DNA from: CAZFLM01 sp964519955
GTDB taxonomy: Bacteria > Armatimonadota > Chthonomonadetes > Chthonomonadales > CAJBBX01
DNA: 42,068 bases
Direction: 5' to 3'
NCBI GenBank assembly: GCA_964519955.1
Contig: CAZFLM010000059.1
Coordinates: forward strand, 1-42,068
A program made the position numbers and the translations under genes. Below the pieces are notes generated by a model. The model was given only the letters and a program-made list of their open reading frames with translations, did not search any database and was not told the DNA's origin. Shown in pieces: positions 1 through 8,347 of this stretch; the first letter of the stretch is position 1; every line of letters starts with the position of its first letter.

Positions 1-502
<502 letters not shown>

Positions 503-707
503 AATCGCAAGGAACCGAAGTTCCCGGATTGATTGGAGTTCCGTGTTGGCAAGCGCCGAAGCGCTCACCGACCGGAGCAGAAGGACCTCTGACTCATTAC
601 CGGTCGTACATTCCGCAAGAACTCAATCCATCTAGTTCTGCTCGGTTTTCAAAGATCGTCGGGCTGCTTCTCAGCGGCCCCCGCGCTTCCCTTTTGGCCA
701 GGCGCGA
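503..707 (-). other. rRNA operon leader with boxA and UUCG hairpins
   Basis: This stretch lies between the last promoter and the 16S 5' end. On the minus strand it holds GATCTTTGAAAA at 657-646, which matches the boxA antitermination element known in front of 16S genes. A GC hairpin with one mismatch (about 679-662) precedes it and could be a boxB. Nearer the 16S there are two short hairpins closed by UUCG loops: GAGCGC-TTCG-GCGCTT around 550-567, and GGAAC-TTCG-GTTCC around 510-526. They probably belong to the structured processing region. The boxA call is by motif and position; the boxB is weak. Confidence 0.75.
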
Positions 708-712
708 GGAAC

Positions 713-742
713 ATATTACCATGGCTCCCCCCGGATTGTCAA
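713..742 (-). promoter_or_regulatory. rRNA promoter P6 (closest to 16S)
   Basis: On the minus strand: TTGACA at 742-737, an 18-bp spacer, then TAATAT at 718-713, followed by a GC-rich stretch (CTCGCGCC). It starts transcription about 200 nt before the 16S gene. The inverted repeat at its -35 differs from the other copies by one base, which keeps a G-U pair in RNA. Confidence 0.85.
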
Positions 743-863
743 GCCCTTTCGGACTTGATTTCAACTTCTTTCCCGGGGTTCGCACTCGCCGGAGTTCACC
801 GGCGGTCAGCGATCTATTTCAGGGTGCTTACTTCGCGCTCACTCTTCAGCAGGCGCGAAGATT

Positions 864-893
864 ATAGTACCACCGCTCTCTCCGGTTTGTCAA
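864..893 (-). promoter_or_regulatory. rRNA promoter P5
   Basis: Minus strand TTGACA (893-888), 18-bp spacer, TACTAT (869-864) running into AAT, then a GC-rich discriminator. An 18-bp inverted repeat, CAAGTCC-N4-GGACTTG at 891-908, overlaps the -35 hexamer. Confidence 0.82.
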
Positions 894-1015
894 GTCCTCT
901 CGGACTTGATTTGGAACTTCGCTTTCGGAGATCGCGCTTACCGGAGGGTTCCGGCGTTCAACTGATCATCTCAGGGTGCTTACCTCGCGCTCACTCTTCA
1001 GCAGGCGCGAAGATT

Positions 1016-1045
1016 ATAGTACCACCGCTCTCTCCGGTTTGTCAA
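1016..1045 (-). promoter_or_regulatory. rRNA promoter P4
   Basis: Minus strand TTGACA (1045-1040), 18-bp spacer, TACTAT (1021-1016). It is exactly 152 bp from P5 and almost identical in sequence to it, including the inverted repeat over the -35. Confidence 0.82.
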
Positions 1046-1167
1046 GTCCTCTCGGACTTGATTTGGAACTTCGCTTTCGGAGATCGCGCTTACCGGAGGG
1101 TTCCGGCGTTCAGCTTACCATCTCAAGGTGCTTACCTCGCGCTCACTTTTCAGCGGGCGCGAGGATT

Positions 1168-1197
1168 ATAGTACCACCGCTCTCTCCGATTTGTCAA
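1168..1197 (-). promoter_or_regulatory. rRNA promoter P3
   Basis: Minus strand TTGACA (1197-1192), 18-bp spacer, TACTAT (1173-1168), 152 bp from P4. The inverted repeat at the -35 (1195-1212) keeps both arms and changes only its loop. Confidence 0.82.
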
Positions 1198-1319
1198 GTC
1201 CGTTCGGACTTGATTTCGAACTTCTCTCTCGGGGATCGCGCTTACCGGAGGGTTCCGGCGTTCAGCTTGACTTCTCAGGGTGCGTCTCTTGCGTCGGCCT
1301 TTCGGCAGGCGCGAGGATC

Positions 1320-1349
1320 ATACTACCGCTGCTTGGGGTCGATTGTCAA
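1320..1349 (-). promoter_or_regulatory. rRNA promoter P2
   Basis: Minus strand TTGACA (1349-1344), 18-bp spacer, TAGTAT (1325-1320), 152 bp from P3. This is the most diverged repeat copy. Its hairpin arms differ (GGGC/GCCC in place of GTCC/GGAC) but still pair. Confidence 0.8.
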
Positions 1350-1426
1350 GGGCCTCAGCCCGCTTTCTTTCGACTTCCTTGCCGGCGGTCCGGGCTGCCA
1401 GAGCATCCCGGCGGACAACGGTGCAC

Positions 1427-1456
1427 GTTATACCGGCAGCCCTCTGCCGAAGTCAA
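1427..1456 (-). promoter_or_regulatory. rRNA promoter P1 (most distal)
   Basis: Minus strand TTGACT (1456-1451), 18-bp spacer, TATAAC (1432-1427). It lies 107 bp beyond P2, outside the clear tandem repeat, so it may be an older or separate promoter for the same rRNA operon. Confidence 0.65.
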
Positions 1457-1504
1457 CCCCGATGCTGCGATTAGTGAGGTCGGTTGGCCACCATGTCCAC
1501 CTTG

Positions 1505-1613
1505 CCGCCACACGCGCCAGCCTCACGTCCCCTCCCCTGCCTTGGGCTCTGTGGCTATAAGTGAGCGGCAGCCGGCGCCGGTGGAGGTGGCGTGAGGCTG
1601 GCGCATGTGGCGG
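1505..1613. repeat. Long inverted repeat, 23-bp arms
   Basis: The arms at 1505-1527 and 1591-1613 are reverse complements at 22 of 23 positions, with a 63-bp loop. It sits between the rRNA promoter array and the convergent end of the amidohydrolase operon's intergenic space. It could be a small non-autonomous repeat or a boundary structure; no T-run makes it a clear terminator. Confidence 0.75.
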
Positions 1614-1677
1614 GGCTGAGCGGTCCGCGTTAGGCGCAGGCGGCCGGATCTGCGTGGTTCGGGGGTAGAGACAGCGC

Positions 1678-1701
1678 AGGACGGGCCCGAAGGTCCGTCC
1701 T
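1678..1701. terminator. Hairpin after the amidohydrolase operon
   Basis: AGGACGGGCC, loop CGAA, GGTCCGTCCT: a 10-bp stem with one G-T pair, 25 bp past the stop codon at 1726. No T-tract follows, so termination is a guess. The core resembles the dispersed GGACGGGC...GCCCATCC element found elsewhere in the window. Confidence 0.4.
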
Positions 1702-1725
1702 GCCATGGTGGGATCTGTGCGCGGA

Positions 1726-2457
1726 CTACGCCTGCAGCTCGAACAGACGCCGGGCGTTGTCGCCCAGGATGCGCGCGCGGGTGTCGTCGCTCAGGTCGGA
1801 GTCCTCTATGAGGCCTGCGGCTGCCGCAGCATCCATATGCGGCGCATCGGAGCCGAACACGACGCGGTGGGCGCCCAACACCTCGACGGCCGCGGGCAGC
1901 TTGGCACGATCCAGATGACCGGAGGTCTCCAGAACGATGTTCGTGCTCGCGTGCGCGGCTGCGATGGCCGCGCGCCAGTCCACCCCCCCCATGCCGAGCA
2001 GCACCACCTTGAGCATGGTGAAGTTCTTGGCGATGGCCAGCGCGGCGCGCACGCACTCCGCGTTGTGCGTATGGATGAACAGCGGCTTGCCGTAGCGCCT
2101 ATAGGCGTTCAGGATGTCGTCGGCCACCAGTTGATCGATGGGCTGGTCGGGCTTCGATCCCACGATGCACATACCGACGAATCGGCGGAGGGGCATCAGC
2201 TCCCGCATCGCTGCGATCGACTTGTCGGAGCGGTTCGTGTGGGTGGTGAGACACCCGTAGAGCCGCTCGTCCTGCCCCACCATCGCCTTGAGGATGCGGT
2301 TGCCCGCGAGCGTATCGACATCGCGGGCGTGCGCGGAGAAGAGCACCGCGCCATCGATGCCGCGAGCCGTCATCGCCGCCCCGATCGATGCCGCGTTGTG
2401 CGACACCGCGGGCACGATGCCGCCGCCAAGGTTCCAGTGAACGTCGAAGATGGCCAT
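1726..2457 (-). CDS. Amidohydrolase-family TIM-barrel protein
   Basis: This 243-residue protein has the layout of the amidohydrolase_2 fold: an N-terminal DVHW segment, a central FIHTHN strand end, a following ETSG segment, and GSDAPH near the C-terminus. These are the positions where metal ligands and the catalytic Asp lie in the family. The first motif reads H-x-N instead of the usual H-x-H, so one metal ligand may be lost and activity is uncertain. The C-terminal NARRLFEL ending is also typical. The start is ATG with GAGGA just upstream. It follows a diverged relative (2537-3259) by 79 bp, so the two look like an ancient duplication in one operon behind gltX. The substrate is unknown. Confidence 0.8.
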   Translation of the reverse strand: MAIFDVHWNLGGGIVPAVSHNAASIGAAMTARGIDGAVLFSAHARDVDTLAGNRILKAMVGQDERLYGCLTTHTNRSDKSIAAMRELMPLRRFVGMCIVGSKPDQPIDQLVADDILNAYRRYGKPLFIHTHNAECVRAALAIAKNFTMLKVVLLGMGGVDWRAAIAAAHASTNIVLETSGHLDRAKLPAAVEVLGAHRVVFGSDAPHMDAAAAAGLIEDSDLSDDTRARILGDNARRLFELQA

Positions 2458-2536
2458 CGGGGTCCTCTTCCGTGCCGGCTAGCAGCGCCGGCTTCCCAGT
2501 GCGGGCCAGTGCCAGGGGTACAACCGGGTCCGCCCC

Positions 2537-3259
2537 CTACAGCCCAAGGAGCCTGCGGGCGTTGCCGCCCATCACCAGAGCGCGGTCCTGATCGGAGATG
2601 TCGGCCAACTGCACCGCAGCCAGCGCCGCCGCCATCGGGCGTGCCGGCGCGCCAGATCCATAGAGCACCCGATCGGCGCCGAGCCGCTCGACGGCCAGGG
2701 CAATGGCGCCGGAGGCCAACAGGCGCGACGTCTCCATGTACAGATCGTCGTGGGCGTGCAGCAGCGAGATGGCTTCCGCCAGCGTCTGCTCGCCCACGCC
2801 ACCCAGGATCAGCGGGGCGTGGTCTCGGCCGATCGTCGCCATGAGCGCCGTGGCCTCGCCAGGCTTGCCCAGATCCACCATGACGGGGATGGCCTCGGGC
2901 TCGAGACGACGCAGGATGGAGCCCAGGGGTGCGAAGTGGGTCGGCCATCCCTGGAGCGCCGGGAAGAACCGCGCCATCCGGAAGCCCTCGCCGCGCGGGC
3001 GAAGGGTCGCTCCATCCTGGCCGAAGTAGTGCAGCGGATTGTAGGTGGCCACGGGTATGAGCCGCGGGTTCTCGCCCGCCGCGGCGCGCGTTGCGGCGTT
3101 GCCGGCCGTGCAGTCGAGCAGCACCCCCAGCGTCGAGAGCGTGCAGCACGCGCCGACCGAGTGCTTCGCCATCATGGCGGACAGGTCGTCTACCGACAGG
3201 TCCGAGGCTGACGTCGGCGCCGGTCCGAACAGCGTGTTGATATCGATGATGTCGCTCAT
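2537..3259 (-). CDS. Amidohydrolase-fold protein lacking metal-binding residues
   Basis: This 240-residue protein aligns by eye along its length with its neighbour at 1726-2457 (same NARRLLGL ending and METS segment). The N-terminal metal motif is replaced by DINTLFG. The strand holding HTH in the neighbour reads MVDLGKPG, and the GSDAP catalytic Asp motif reads GSGAP. All recognisable metal ligands are therefore missing, so it is probably not a classic metal hydrolase. It may be a regulatory partner of its neighbour or bind a ligand. It begins 16 bp after gltX, so the two are very likely cotranscribed. Confidence 0.75.
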   Translation of the reverse strand: MSDIIDINTLFGPAPTSASDLSVDDLSAMMAKHSVGACCTLSTLGVLLDCTAGNAATRAAAGENPRLIPVATYNPLHYFGQDGATLRPRGEGFRMARFFPALQGWPTHFAPLGSILRRLEPEAIPVMVDLGKPGEATALMATIGRDHAPLILGGVGEQTLAEAISLLHAHDDLYMETSRLLASGAIALAVERLGADRVLYGSGAPARPMAAALAAVQLADISDQDRALVMGGNARRLLGL

Positions 3260-3275
3260 CGTGCGATCGCTCCGA

Positions 3276-4745
3276 TCAGGTGACCACCCACTCCTCAGCC
3301 GTCTTCAGGCGAGCCAGGACACGGCTCCCGCCCAGCACCGACAGGAGTTCGAAGAGCCCGGGCCCCACGGTACGTCCCGTCACCGCGGCGCGCACGGTAT
3401 GGATAACGGGTCCCCGCGGAATGCCCAGGGACTCGGCAGCCCCGTCGATAATACGCTCGCAAAGCTCAGGCGTCAAGTCGCTCGATTCGGCCGCCACGGC
3501 CTCGGAGACGGCCCGCAGCCTCGCGAGCGCATCCGGGCCGGTCAGCCACTTGCGCCGCCCCTTCTCGTCGCACTCCGTGGGCTCCTGGAAGAAGAAGTCC
3601 ACGCACGAGACGACATCGGAAAGGACGCGCAGTCGATCGATGACGAGCGGGATGACCGCCTCGGCATAGGCGCGCTGCTCGGCGGTCGGTGGATCGTCCA
3701 ACACGCCGCCGCGCACGAGGTACGGGACGCACAGCTCGACGATGCGCTTTGGGTCGGCCGAGCGGATGTACTCGCCGTTCATCCACCGCAGCTTCTCGTA
3801 GTCGAAAACGGCGGGGCTCCGGTTGATGCCCTCGATGCTGAAGCGCTCCACGACCTCGTCACGCGCGAGGATCTCGCGGTCCTCGCCGGGCGACCATCCG
3901 AGCAGCACCAGGAAGTTGAACAGCGCCTCCGGCAGGTAGCCTTCGCGGATGAACTCGACGAACTGCGTCGCGCCGTGCCGCTTGCCCAGCTTCTTGCGGT
4001 CGGTGCCGACGATCAGCGGCACGTGCACCCACTGCGGCTGCTCCCATCCGAGCGCCTGGTACAGCAGCACCTGCTTCGGCGTGCTCGGCTGCCAGTCCTC
4101 GCCGCGGATGACGTGCGTAATGCCCATCTCGTGGTCGTCCACCACCACCGCCAGGTGGTACGTGGGCCAGCCGTTCGACTTGAGCAGCACCTGGTCGTCC
4201 ACCAGCCGGTTCTCGAACGTGATCTCGCCGTAGACCAAGTCGGTGTAGGTCGTCTGCCCTTCGAGCGGCACAGCGAGGCGAACGGTGTACGGGCTGTCCT
4301 CGGCGTCCAGGCGGGCGCGCTCATCGTCGGAGAGGCAGCGGCATCGGCGATCGTAGCCTGAGGGCACGCCGCGCGCCTGCTGCTCCTCGCGCATCTTCGC
4401 CAGACGCTCTTCGGTGCAGTAGCAGCGGTAGGCGTTACCGGCGGCGATGAGCTTGTCCGCAGCGGCCTGGTAGAGCGGAAGGCGTTCGGACTGCACGTAG
4501 GGCCCGACCTCGCCGGGCTCGGCCCACCACTCGTCCGGCGTGATGCCGAGAGCCGTGAGCCCCTGCTCGATGTCGTCGATGTACTCGGGCTTGTAGCGGG
4601 AGGGGTCGCGGTCCGTGTCTTCGAGGCGGGCGACGAACGTGCCGCCGTACTTCCTGGCGAAGAGCCAGTCGAAGATGGCGGTGCGGATGTTGCCGACGTG
4701 CGGCGAGCCGGTCGGGCTCGGTGCGTATCTGACGCGTGCGGTCAT
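3276..4745 (-). CDS. gltX: Glutamyl-tRNA synthetase
   Basis: This enzyme charges tRNA-Glu with glutamate using ATP, in the cytoplasm. The 489 residues fit the bacterial class I GluRS length. The N-terminal APSPTGSPHVGN carries the HIGH-type signature (H16-V-G-N19). The zinc-binding Cys pairs are at C108/C110 and C135/C137. The second signature is KLGKRHGA at 252-259, where the usual serine (KLSKR) is glycine. The C-terminal helical part should read the anticodon. ATG start, 84 bp after the upstream gene. Whether it also charges tRNA-Gln cannot be told from this window. A tRNA-Glu(TTC) gene lies at 40211. Confidence 0.96.
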   Translation of the reverse strand: MTARVRYAPSPTGSPHVGNIRTAIFDWLFARKYGGTFVARLEDTDRDPSRYKPEYIDDIEQGLTALGITPDEWWAEPGEVGPYVQSERLPLYQAAADKLIAAGNAYRCYCTEERLAKMREEQQARGVPSGYDRRCRCLSDDERARLDAEDSPYTVRLAVPLEGQTTYTDLVYGEITFENRLVDDQVLLKSNGWPTYHLAVVVDDHEMGITHVIRGEDWQPSTPKQVLLYQALGWEQPQWVHVPLIVGTDRKKLGKRHGATQFVEFIREGYLPEALFNFLVLLGWSPGEDREILARDEVVERFSIEGINRSPAVFDYEKLRWMNGEYIRSADPKRIVELCVPYLVRGGVLDDPPTAEQRAYAEAVIPLVIDRLRVLSDVVSCVDFFFQEPTECDEKGRRKWLTGPDALARLRAVSEAVAAESSDLTPELCERIIDGAAESLGIPRGPVIHTVRAAVTGRTVGPGLFELLSVLGGSRVLARLKTAEEWVVT

Positions 4746-4829
4746 ATGCGAGTTTCTTCAGATGTGGTCATGGGTGTGCCGACGCGAACAGCCAGGCTGC
4801 CGCACGTCCGCACACCCACGAAGCGTGAT

Positions 4830-6641
4830 CTACTTGACCAGGTACTTGCGCTTGCTCTTGTCGAAGCCCTGCGACAGCTTCTTCTGGTCGAACACCCACG
4901 AGCGGCCGCGCTGGAAGAAGCAGTGGTAGCCGGAGAGCAGCGAGGCCGTCATGCGCCGGGTCGTCCGGCGCGCGATGTTCAGCTCGGTGAGCGCGGTGAT
5001 GAACTCGATGCCCTTGCGGTAGTGCTCCATGATCTCCCGCAGGATATCGAACGTCGGCAACTCCTCGGCCTCGGCGCGCTGGCCCAGCTCCATCAGCTCG
5101 TTGACGCGGTTGCGGCTGATGAACATCGACGGCTCGGTCTCCTCACCGTAGGTCAGCACGTACCGGTCGGCGTTCTGGCGCTCCAGGTAGAACACGGCGC
5201 CGGAGTCGATCGGCAGCGTCATGTACCAGTCGAGCAGGCCGTAGACGAGGCGCGTCTCGTTGCTCACCCAGAGGTCCATCCGCTGGCCGGAAGGCAGGAC
5301 CAGATCGACCTGCAGCACCGGGGCGTCATCCGGGAAGAACCGCGGCGGAAGCTGGCAGAGCGGCAGGGTGCCGATCTCCTTGTGGTGGAACTTCAGCACG
5401 CACCGCGCGGTGACGGCGGGCGGCATGTCGTCGTCGACGATCTGATCTTCGTCCACGACGTCCAGTGCCAGCGTGTGCCGGATCTCCCGGTCCAGGCCGC
5501 CGTCGAACCCGTCGTCCTCCAGCAGGACGTCGACGTCGTTGCCCTCGGCATCCGTGTAGACGACGTCGCTGAACTTGAGGATCTCGGGCACGCTGTAGAC
5601 GTACTGCGGCACGGCGCCCTGCGGCAGGAACCGGTCCGCTCCGACCCAGACCACGCGCTCGTCTCCGCGCAGGGCCTTGACGATCGTTGCGAAGTCCGCA
5701 TCGTACGTGGTATCGCCCGCGGAGACCTCGAAGACATTCTCCAGGATGGTGCCCGCGCGGCTGGTGGCTTCGGTGTCGAGCACGGCCCGCACGATCTGCT
5801 CATGCTCGTCGGGGCTGATGACGAGCGGCATGGCCGCTTCGGCGGGCTTGGCCTCTCCGCTCTCCTCGACCTCGCGCTGCGCGAGGGAGTCGAAGCAAGT
5901 CGCGAGCCCGGCGATGACGCGAGGGCCGATCCACTTGCCTCCCGACAGCAGGGCGGCGCGGCCGTCGCCGAGCATCGAAGCGTAGAACTCCACGGGATCG
6001 AACGTCTCCGTGTCGTGCTGCCAGACGAGCAACTGCAGCACCTTGGTCGCCACCGGCTCGCCGGCCGCGTCGAGGAACGCCATCACGCTGTCGAGGCTCT
6101 CCGGGTCGATTGCCTCGGAAGCCGCCAGATACGGCGCGACGTCGAACTCGTTGAGGAAGTTGTCGAACATCACGTCCTCAACGGACGGGGCTTCGGTCGC
6201 CAGCAACCAGGAAGCGAGCCCGAAGCAGCCGCCGGAGACCTCGAAGTAGCGGTCTCTGTTGCGCAAGAGGCGCGGCAGCATCTCCTCGTAGATCTCGGTG
6301 GGCCGGCTGTAGATCGCTCCGATCTCGCGCGCCAGGGCCCCCACAGGTATCGGGCGCCCACAGCAGTTCAGCACGCTCTCGATGTTGCGCTCGACCGCGT
6401 ACGATGGATCGCTGTACCGCGTCCAGAGCGTCCACTTGCGATCGCTCACGGTGAACCGGCCCGGGTTGCTGGCGAGAACGACGCGGACCAGCTTCAGGTC
6501 GACGTCGTCCCGCGGGATCAGGCGGGCCACCTCGGATGCTTTGACAGACGCACCGGTTTCGAGCAAGGCCCGGTTGACGAGATCGGCGAGGTAGTGGAGG
6601 GCCAAATCCTCTCCGGTGACTGCCTCTAGTGTCGTGGACAA
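4830..6641 (-). CDS. Unknown protein with winged-helix-like N-terminus
   Basis: I do not recognise this 603-residue protein. Its first ~80 residues form an all-helical segment ending in a turn and strand (SNPGRFTVSDRKWTL), resembling HARE-type winged helices as in RNA polymerase delta subunits. A similar block follows (about 85-170, ending RYFEVSGGCFGL), so there may be two or more winged-helix repeats. The middle is acidic and the last 30 residues are basic (KSKRKYLVK). No membrane segment or catalytic motif was seen. I chose the TTG start at 6641 because GGAGGAG lies 4 nt upstream; an ATG at 6734 would add 31 unremarkable residues. It lies between rimO and gltX in one direction. A nucleic-acid-linked role is a guess. 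Confidence 0.65.
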   Translation of the reverse strand: MSTTLEAVTGEDLALHYLADLVNRALLETGASVKASEVARLIPRDDVDLKLVRVVLASNPGRFTVSDRKWTLWTRYSDPSYAVERNIESVLNCCGRPIPVGALAREIGAIYSRPTEIYEEMLPRLLRNRDRYFEVSGGCFGLASWLLATEAPSVEDVMFDNFLNEFDVAPYLAASEAIDPESLDSVMAFLDAAGEPVATKVLQLLVWQHDTETFDPVEFYASMLGDGRAALLSGGKWIGPRVIAGLATCFDSLAQREVEESGEAKPAEAAMPLVISPDEHEQIVRAVLDTEATSRAGTILENVFEVSAGDTTYDADFATIVKALRGDERVVWVGADRFLPQGAVPQYVYSVPEILKFSDVVYTDAEGNDVDVLLEDDGFDGGLDREIRHTLALDVVDEDQIVDDDMPPAVTARCVLKFHHKEIGTLPLCQLPPRFFPDDAPVLQVDLVLPSGQRMDLWVSNETRLVYGLLDWYMTLPIDSGAVFYLERQNADRYVLTYGEETEPSMFISRNRVNELMELGQRAEAEELPTFDILREIMEHYRKGIEFITALTELNIARRTTRRMTASLLSGYHCFFQRGRSWVFDQKKLSQGFDKSKRKYLVK

Positions 6642-6746
6642 GTTGCTCCTCCAGGTATCGAGGGGGTACTCAGTTCGCAGGGCGAAGTCCGCGGCTCGCC
6701 CGCACGATGCACCAGCCCAGATCGGGCGCGGCAAGCGCCGTGCACG

Positions 6747-8123
6747 CTAACCGATGAACTCCGCCGACAGATCATACACTCCAGCGTCCGTGACTCGGAC
6801 GCGCACAAACTCACCGGGCGCCATCGCGCCGCCTCGCACCCGCACGAGGCCGTCGATCTCGGGCCCATCGCGGAACGACCGACCGATGGCGACGCTCTCG
6901 GCAGCGGCCGCTCCGGCCCGCGCCGACGGGGCGGCGAAGCCCTCGACGAGTACTTCCAGCTCGCGGCCGATCCAGCGCCGGTTGCGCTCCAGCGAGATGT
7001 CCTGCTGCAGCCGCATCAGGCGGTCGCGCCGGGCCCGCTTCGTGGCAGGTCGAACCTGCCGGTCCAGGGCCGCGCTGGGCGTGCCGTCCTCGCGGCTGTA
7101 CTCGAACACGCCGACGCGATCGAAGCGCGCGTGCTCGACCAGATCCATCAGTCTGCCAAACGCAGCCCGCGTCTCGCCCGGGAAGCCGACGATGAACGTC
7201 GTCCGCAGCGCGATGTCCGGCGACGCCTCGCGGAACCGCTGAATCAGTCGCATGTACGAGGCAGCGCTCCCCGGCCGTGCCATCGCCCGCAGCACGTCCG
7301 AATCGGCGTGCTGCAGCGGCATATCGATGTACTGGCATACGCCCGGCGTGCCCGCTATCGCCTCGATGACCCTGGCGTTGACGCGCGTCGGATAGCAGTA
7401 GAACAGCCGCACCCAGCGCACGCCGTCCACCGCCGCCACCTCGCGCAGCAGACGCGGCAGCATGAACTCGCCGTACAGATCGCGCCCATACTGGGTCGAG
7501 TCCTGCGCGATCAGGTTCAGCTCGCGCGCGCCGCTCGCCACGAGGCGCTCCGCTTCGGCGACGATCTGGTCGAGCGGCTTGCTCGTGTGCTTGCCCCGGA
7601 TACCGGGGATCGCGCAGAAGGTGCACCGATGGTCGCAGCCTTCGCTTATCTTCAGGTACGCCGTCCACGGCGCCGTCGACCGCATGCGCGGCGCATCCAC
7701 CGCGAACTGGTGCCGCGGCCTGCGCTCGATGCGGATCAGGCGGTCGTCGCCCGCGGCGACATCGCGCACGGAACGCGCCAACTCGGCGGGGCTCCCGGTG
7801 CCGACGAAGGCATCGACCTCGGGCAGCTCGCCCGGCAGCTCGCGGGCATACCGCTGCGCCAGGCATCCGGCGACCACAACGCGGCGCACTTCACCCTTCC
7901 GCTTGCGCTCCACGGCGCGCAGGATGGCGTCGATGCTCTCGTTCTTGGCCGCGTCGATGAACCCGCACGTGTTGATGACAACGACATCGGGATCGGCGGA
8001 GCCGGCGGCGACCGTGCAGCCATCCCGCGCGAGCAGCCCCAGCGCCTCCTCGGCATCCACCACGTTCTTCGGACAACCGAGGTTGACCAGCTCGACTACC
8101 GGTTGTCTGCCTTCATCGGCCAT
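6747..8123 (-). CDS. rimO: Ribosomal protein S12 methylthiotransferase RimO
   Basis: A radical-SAM enzyme that adds a methylthio group to an aspartate of ribosomal protein S12. The 458-residue protein has the N-terminal methylthiotransferase domain with its three cluster cysteines (NLGCPKN C17, NTCGF C53, AGCLAQ C87). The radical-SAM motif follows (EGCDHRCTFC, C163/C167/C170), and then a C-terminal TRAM RNA-binding domain (about 390-458). The opening VNLGCPKN favours RimO over MiaB. The reading frame is open further upstream to 8321, but that part overlaps a repeat element and has no family similarity, so I use the ATG at 8123. First gene of the minus-strand set that continues to gltX. Confidence 0.93.
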   Translation of the reverse strand: MADEGRQPVVELVNLGCPKNVVDAEEALGLLARDGCTVAAGSADPDVVVINTCGFIDAAKNESIDAILRAVERKRKGEVRRVVVAGCLAQRYARELPGELPEVDAFVGTGSPAELARSVRDVAAGDDRLIRIERRPRHQFAVDAPRMRSTAPWTAYLKISEGCDHRCTFCAIPGIRGKHTSKPLDQIVAEAERLVASGARELNLIAQDSTQYGRDLYGEFMLPRLLREVAAVDGVRWVRLFYCYPTRVNARVIEAIAGTPGVCQYIDMPLQHADSDVLRAMARPGSAASYMRLIQRFREASPDIALRTTFIVGFPGETRAAFGRLMDLVEHARFDRVGVFEYSREDGTPSAALDRQVRPATKRARRDRLMRLQQDISLERNRRWIGRELEVLVEGFAAPSARAGAAAAESVAIGRSFRDGPEIDGLVRVRGGAMAPGEFVRVRVTDAGVYDLSAEFIG

Positions 8124-8198
8124 GCGCCGTCCCGTAGTGCCACGTCTCAGACCATGCAGTATACCCGATTGCGGGGTCGGGGCCGTGGGGGGAGCGAC

Positions 8199-8329
8199 AG
8201 TGGCAAGTGGCAAGTGATCAGTGGTCAGTGGGTTCGGGGGTAGAGTGGGATGGGTGCGCAGGGCGAACGGCGCCCTCCTGGCACCCGCGTGGTCGTCAAC
8301 TGACCACTTGCCACTTGTCACTTGCCACT
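8199..8329. repeat. Hairpin repeat built from AGTGGTC/AGTGGCA heptamers
   Basis: Two 33-bp arms (8199-8231 and 8297-8329), made of variants of a 7-bp unit AGTGGYM, are imperfect inverted repeats. Between them is a nested hairpin: outer GGGTGC/GCACCC, inner AGGGCG/CGCCCT with loop AACGG. It fills the divergent gap between rimO and the UroD-like gene. A related element follows that gene at 9373. The folded, repeat-built form suggests a mobile non-coding palindromic element. Confidence 0.85.
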
Positions 8330-8347
8330 AGCAGCCCGGAGCCCGCC

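Larger units (their letters stand above)
701..1400 (-). repeat. Promoter-bearing tandem repeat, period about 152 bp
   Basis: Unit starts share GGCGCGA at 701, 852, 1004, 1156 and 1308, giving periods of 151, 152, 152 and 152 bp. The two middle units (852-1003 and 1004-1155) are nearly identical; divergence rises towards both ends, and the last unit fades out near 1400. Each unit carries a full promoter reading toward the 16S, a hairpin at the -35 and a CCGGA-ACCC-TCCGG hairpin. No protein-coding signal was seen here. Confidence 0.93.

Noticed and set aside
529..1600. Overlapping open reading frames across the rRNA promoter repeat
   Set aside because: They are repeat translations in all frames with no start signals or protein-like patterns, in a region full of promoters.
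8158..8163. TATACT as a -10 for rimO
   Set aside because: No acceptable -35 at 16-19 bp upstream.
8124..8321. N-terminal extension of RimO
   Set aside because: Also repeat translation; the methylthiotransferase domain begins right after the ATG at 8123.
8207..8347. N-terminal extension of the UroD-like gene
   Set aside because: It is translation of the hairpin repeat. The ATG at 8348 has its own ribosome binding site and the family start.
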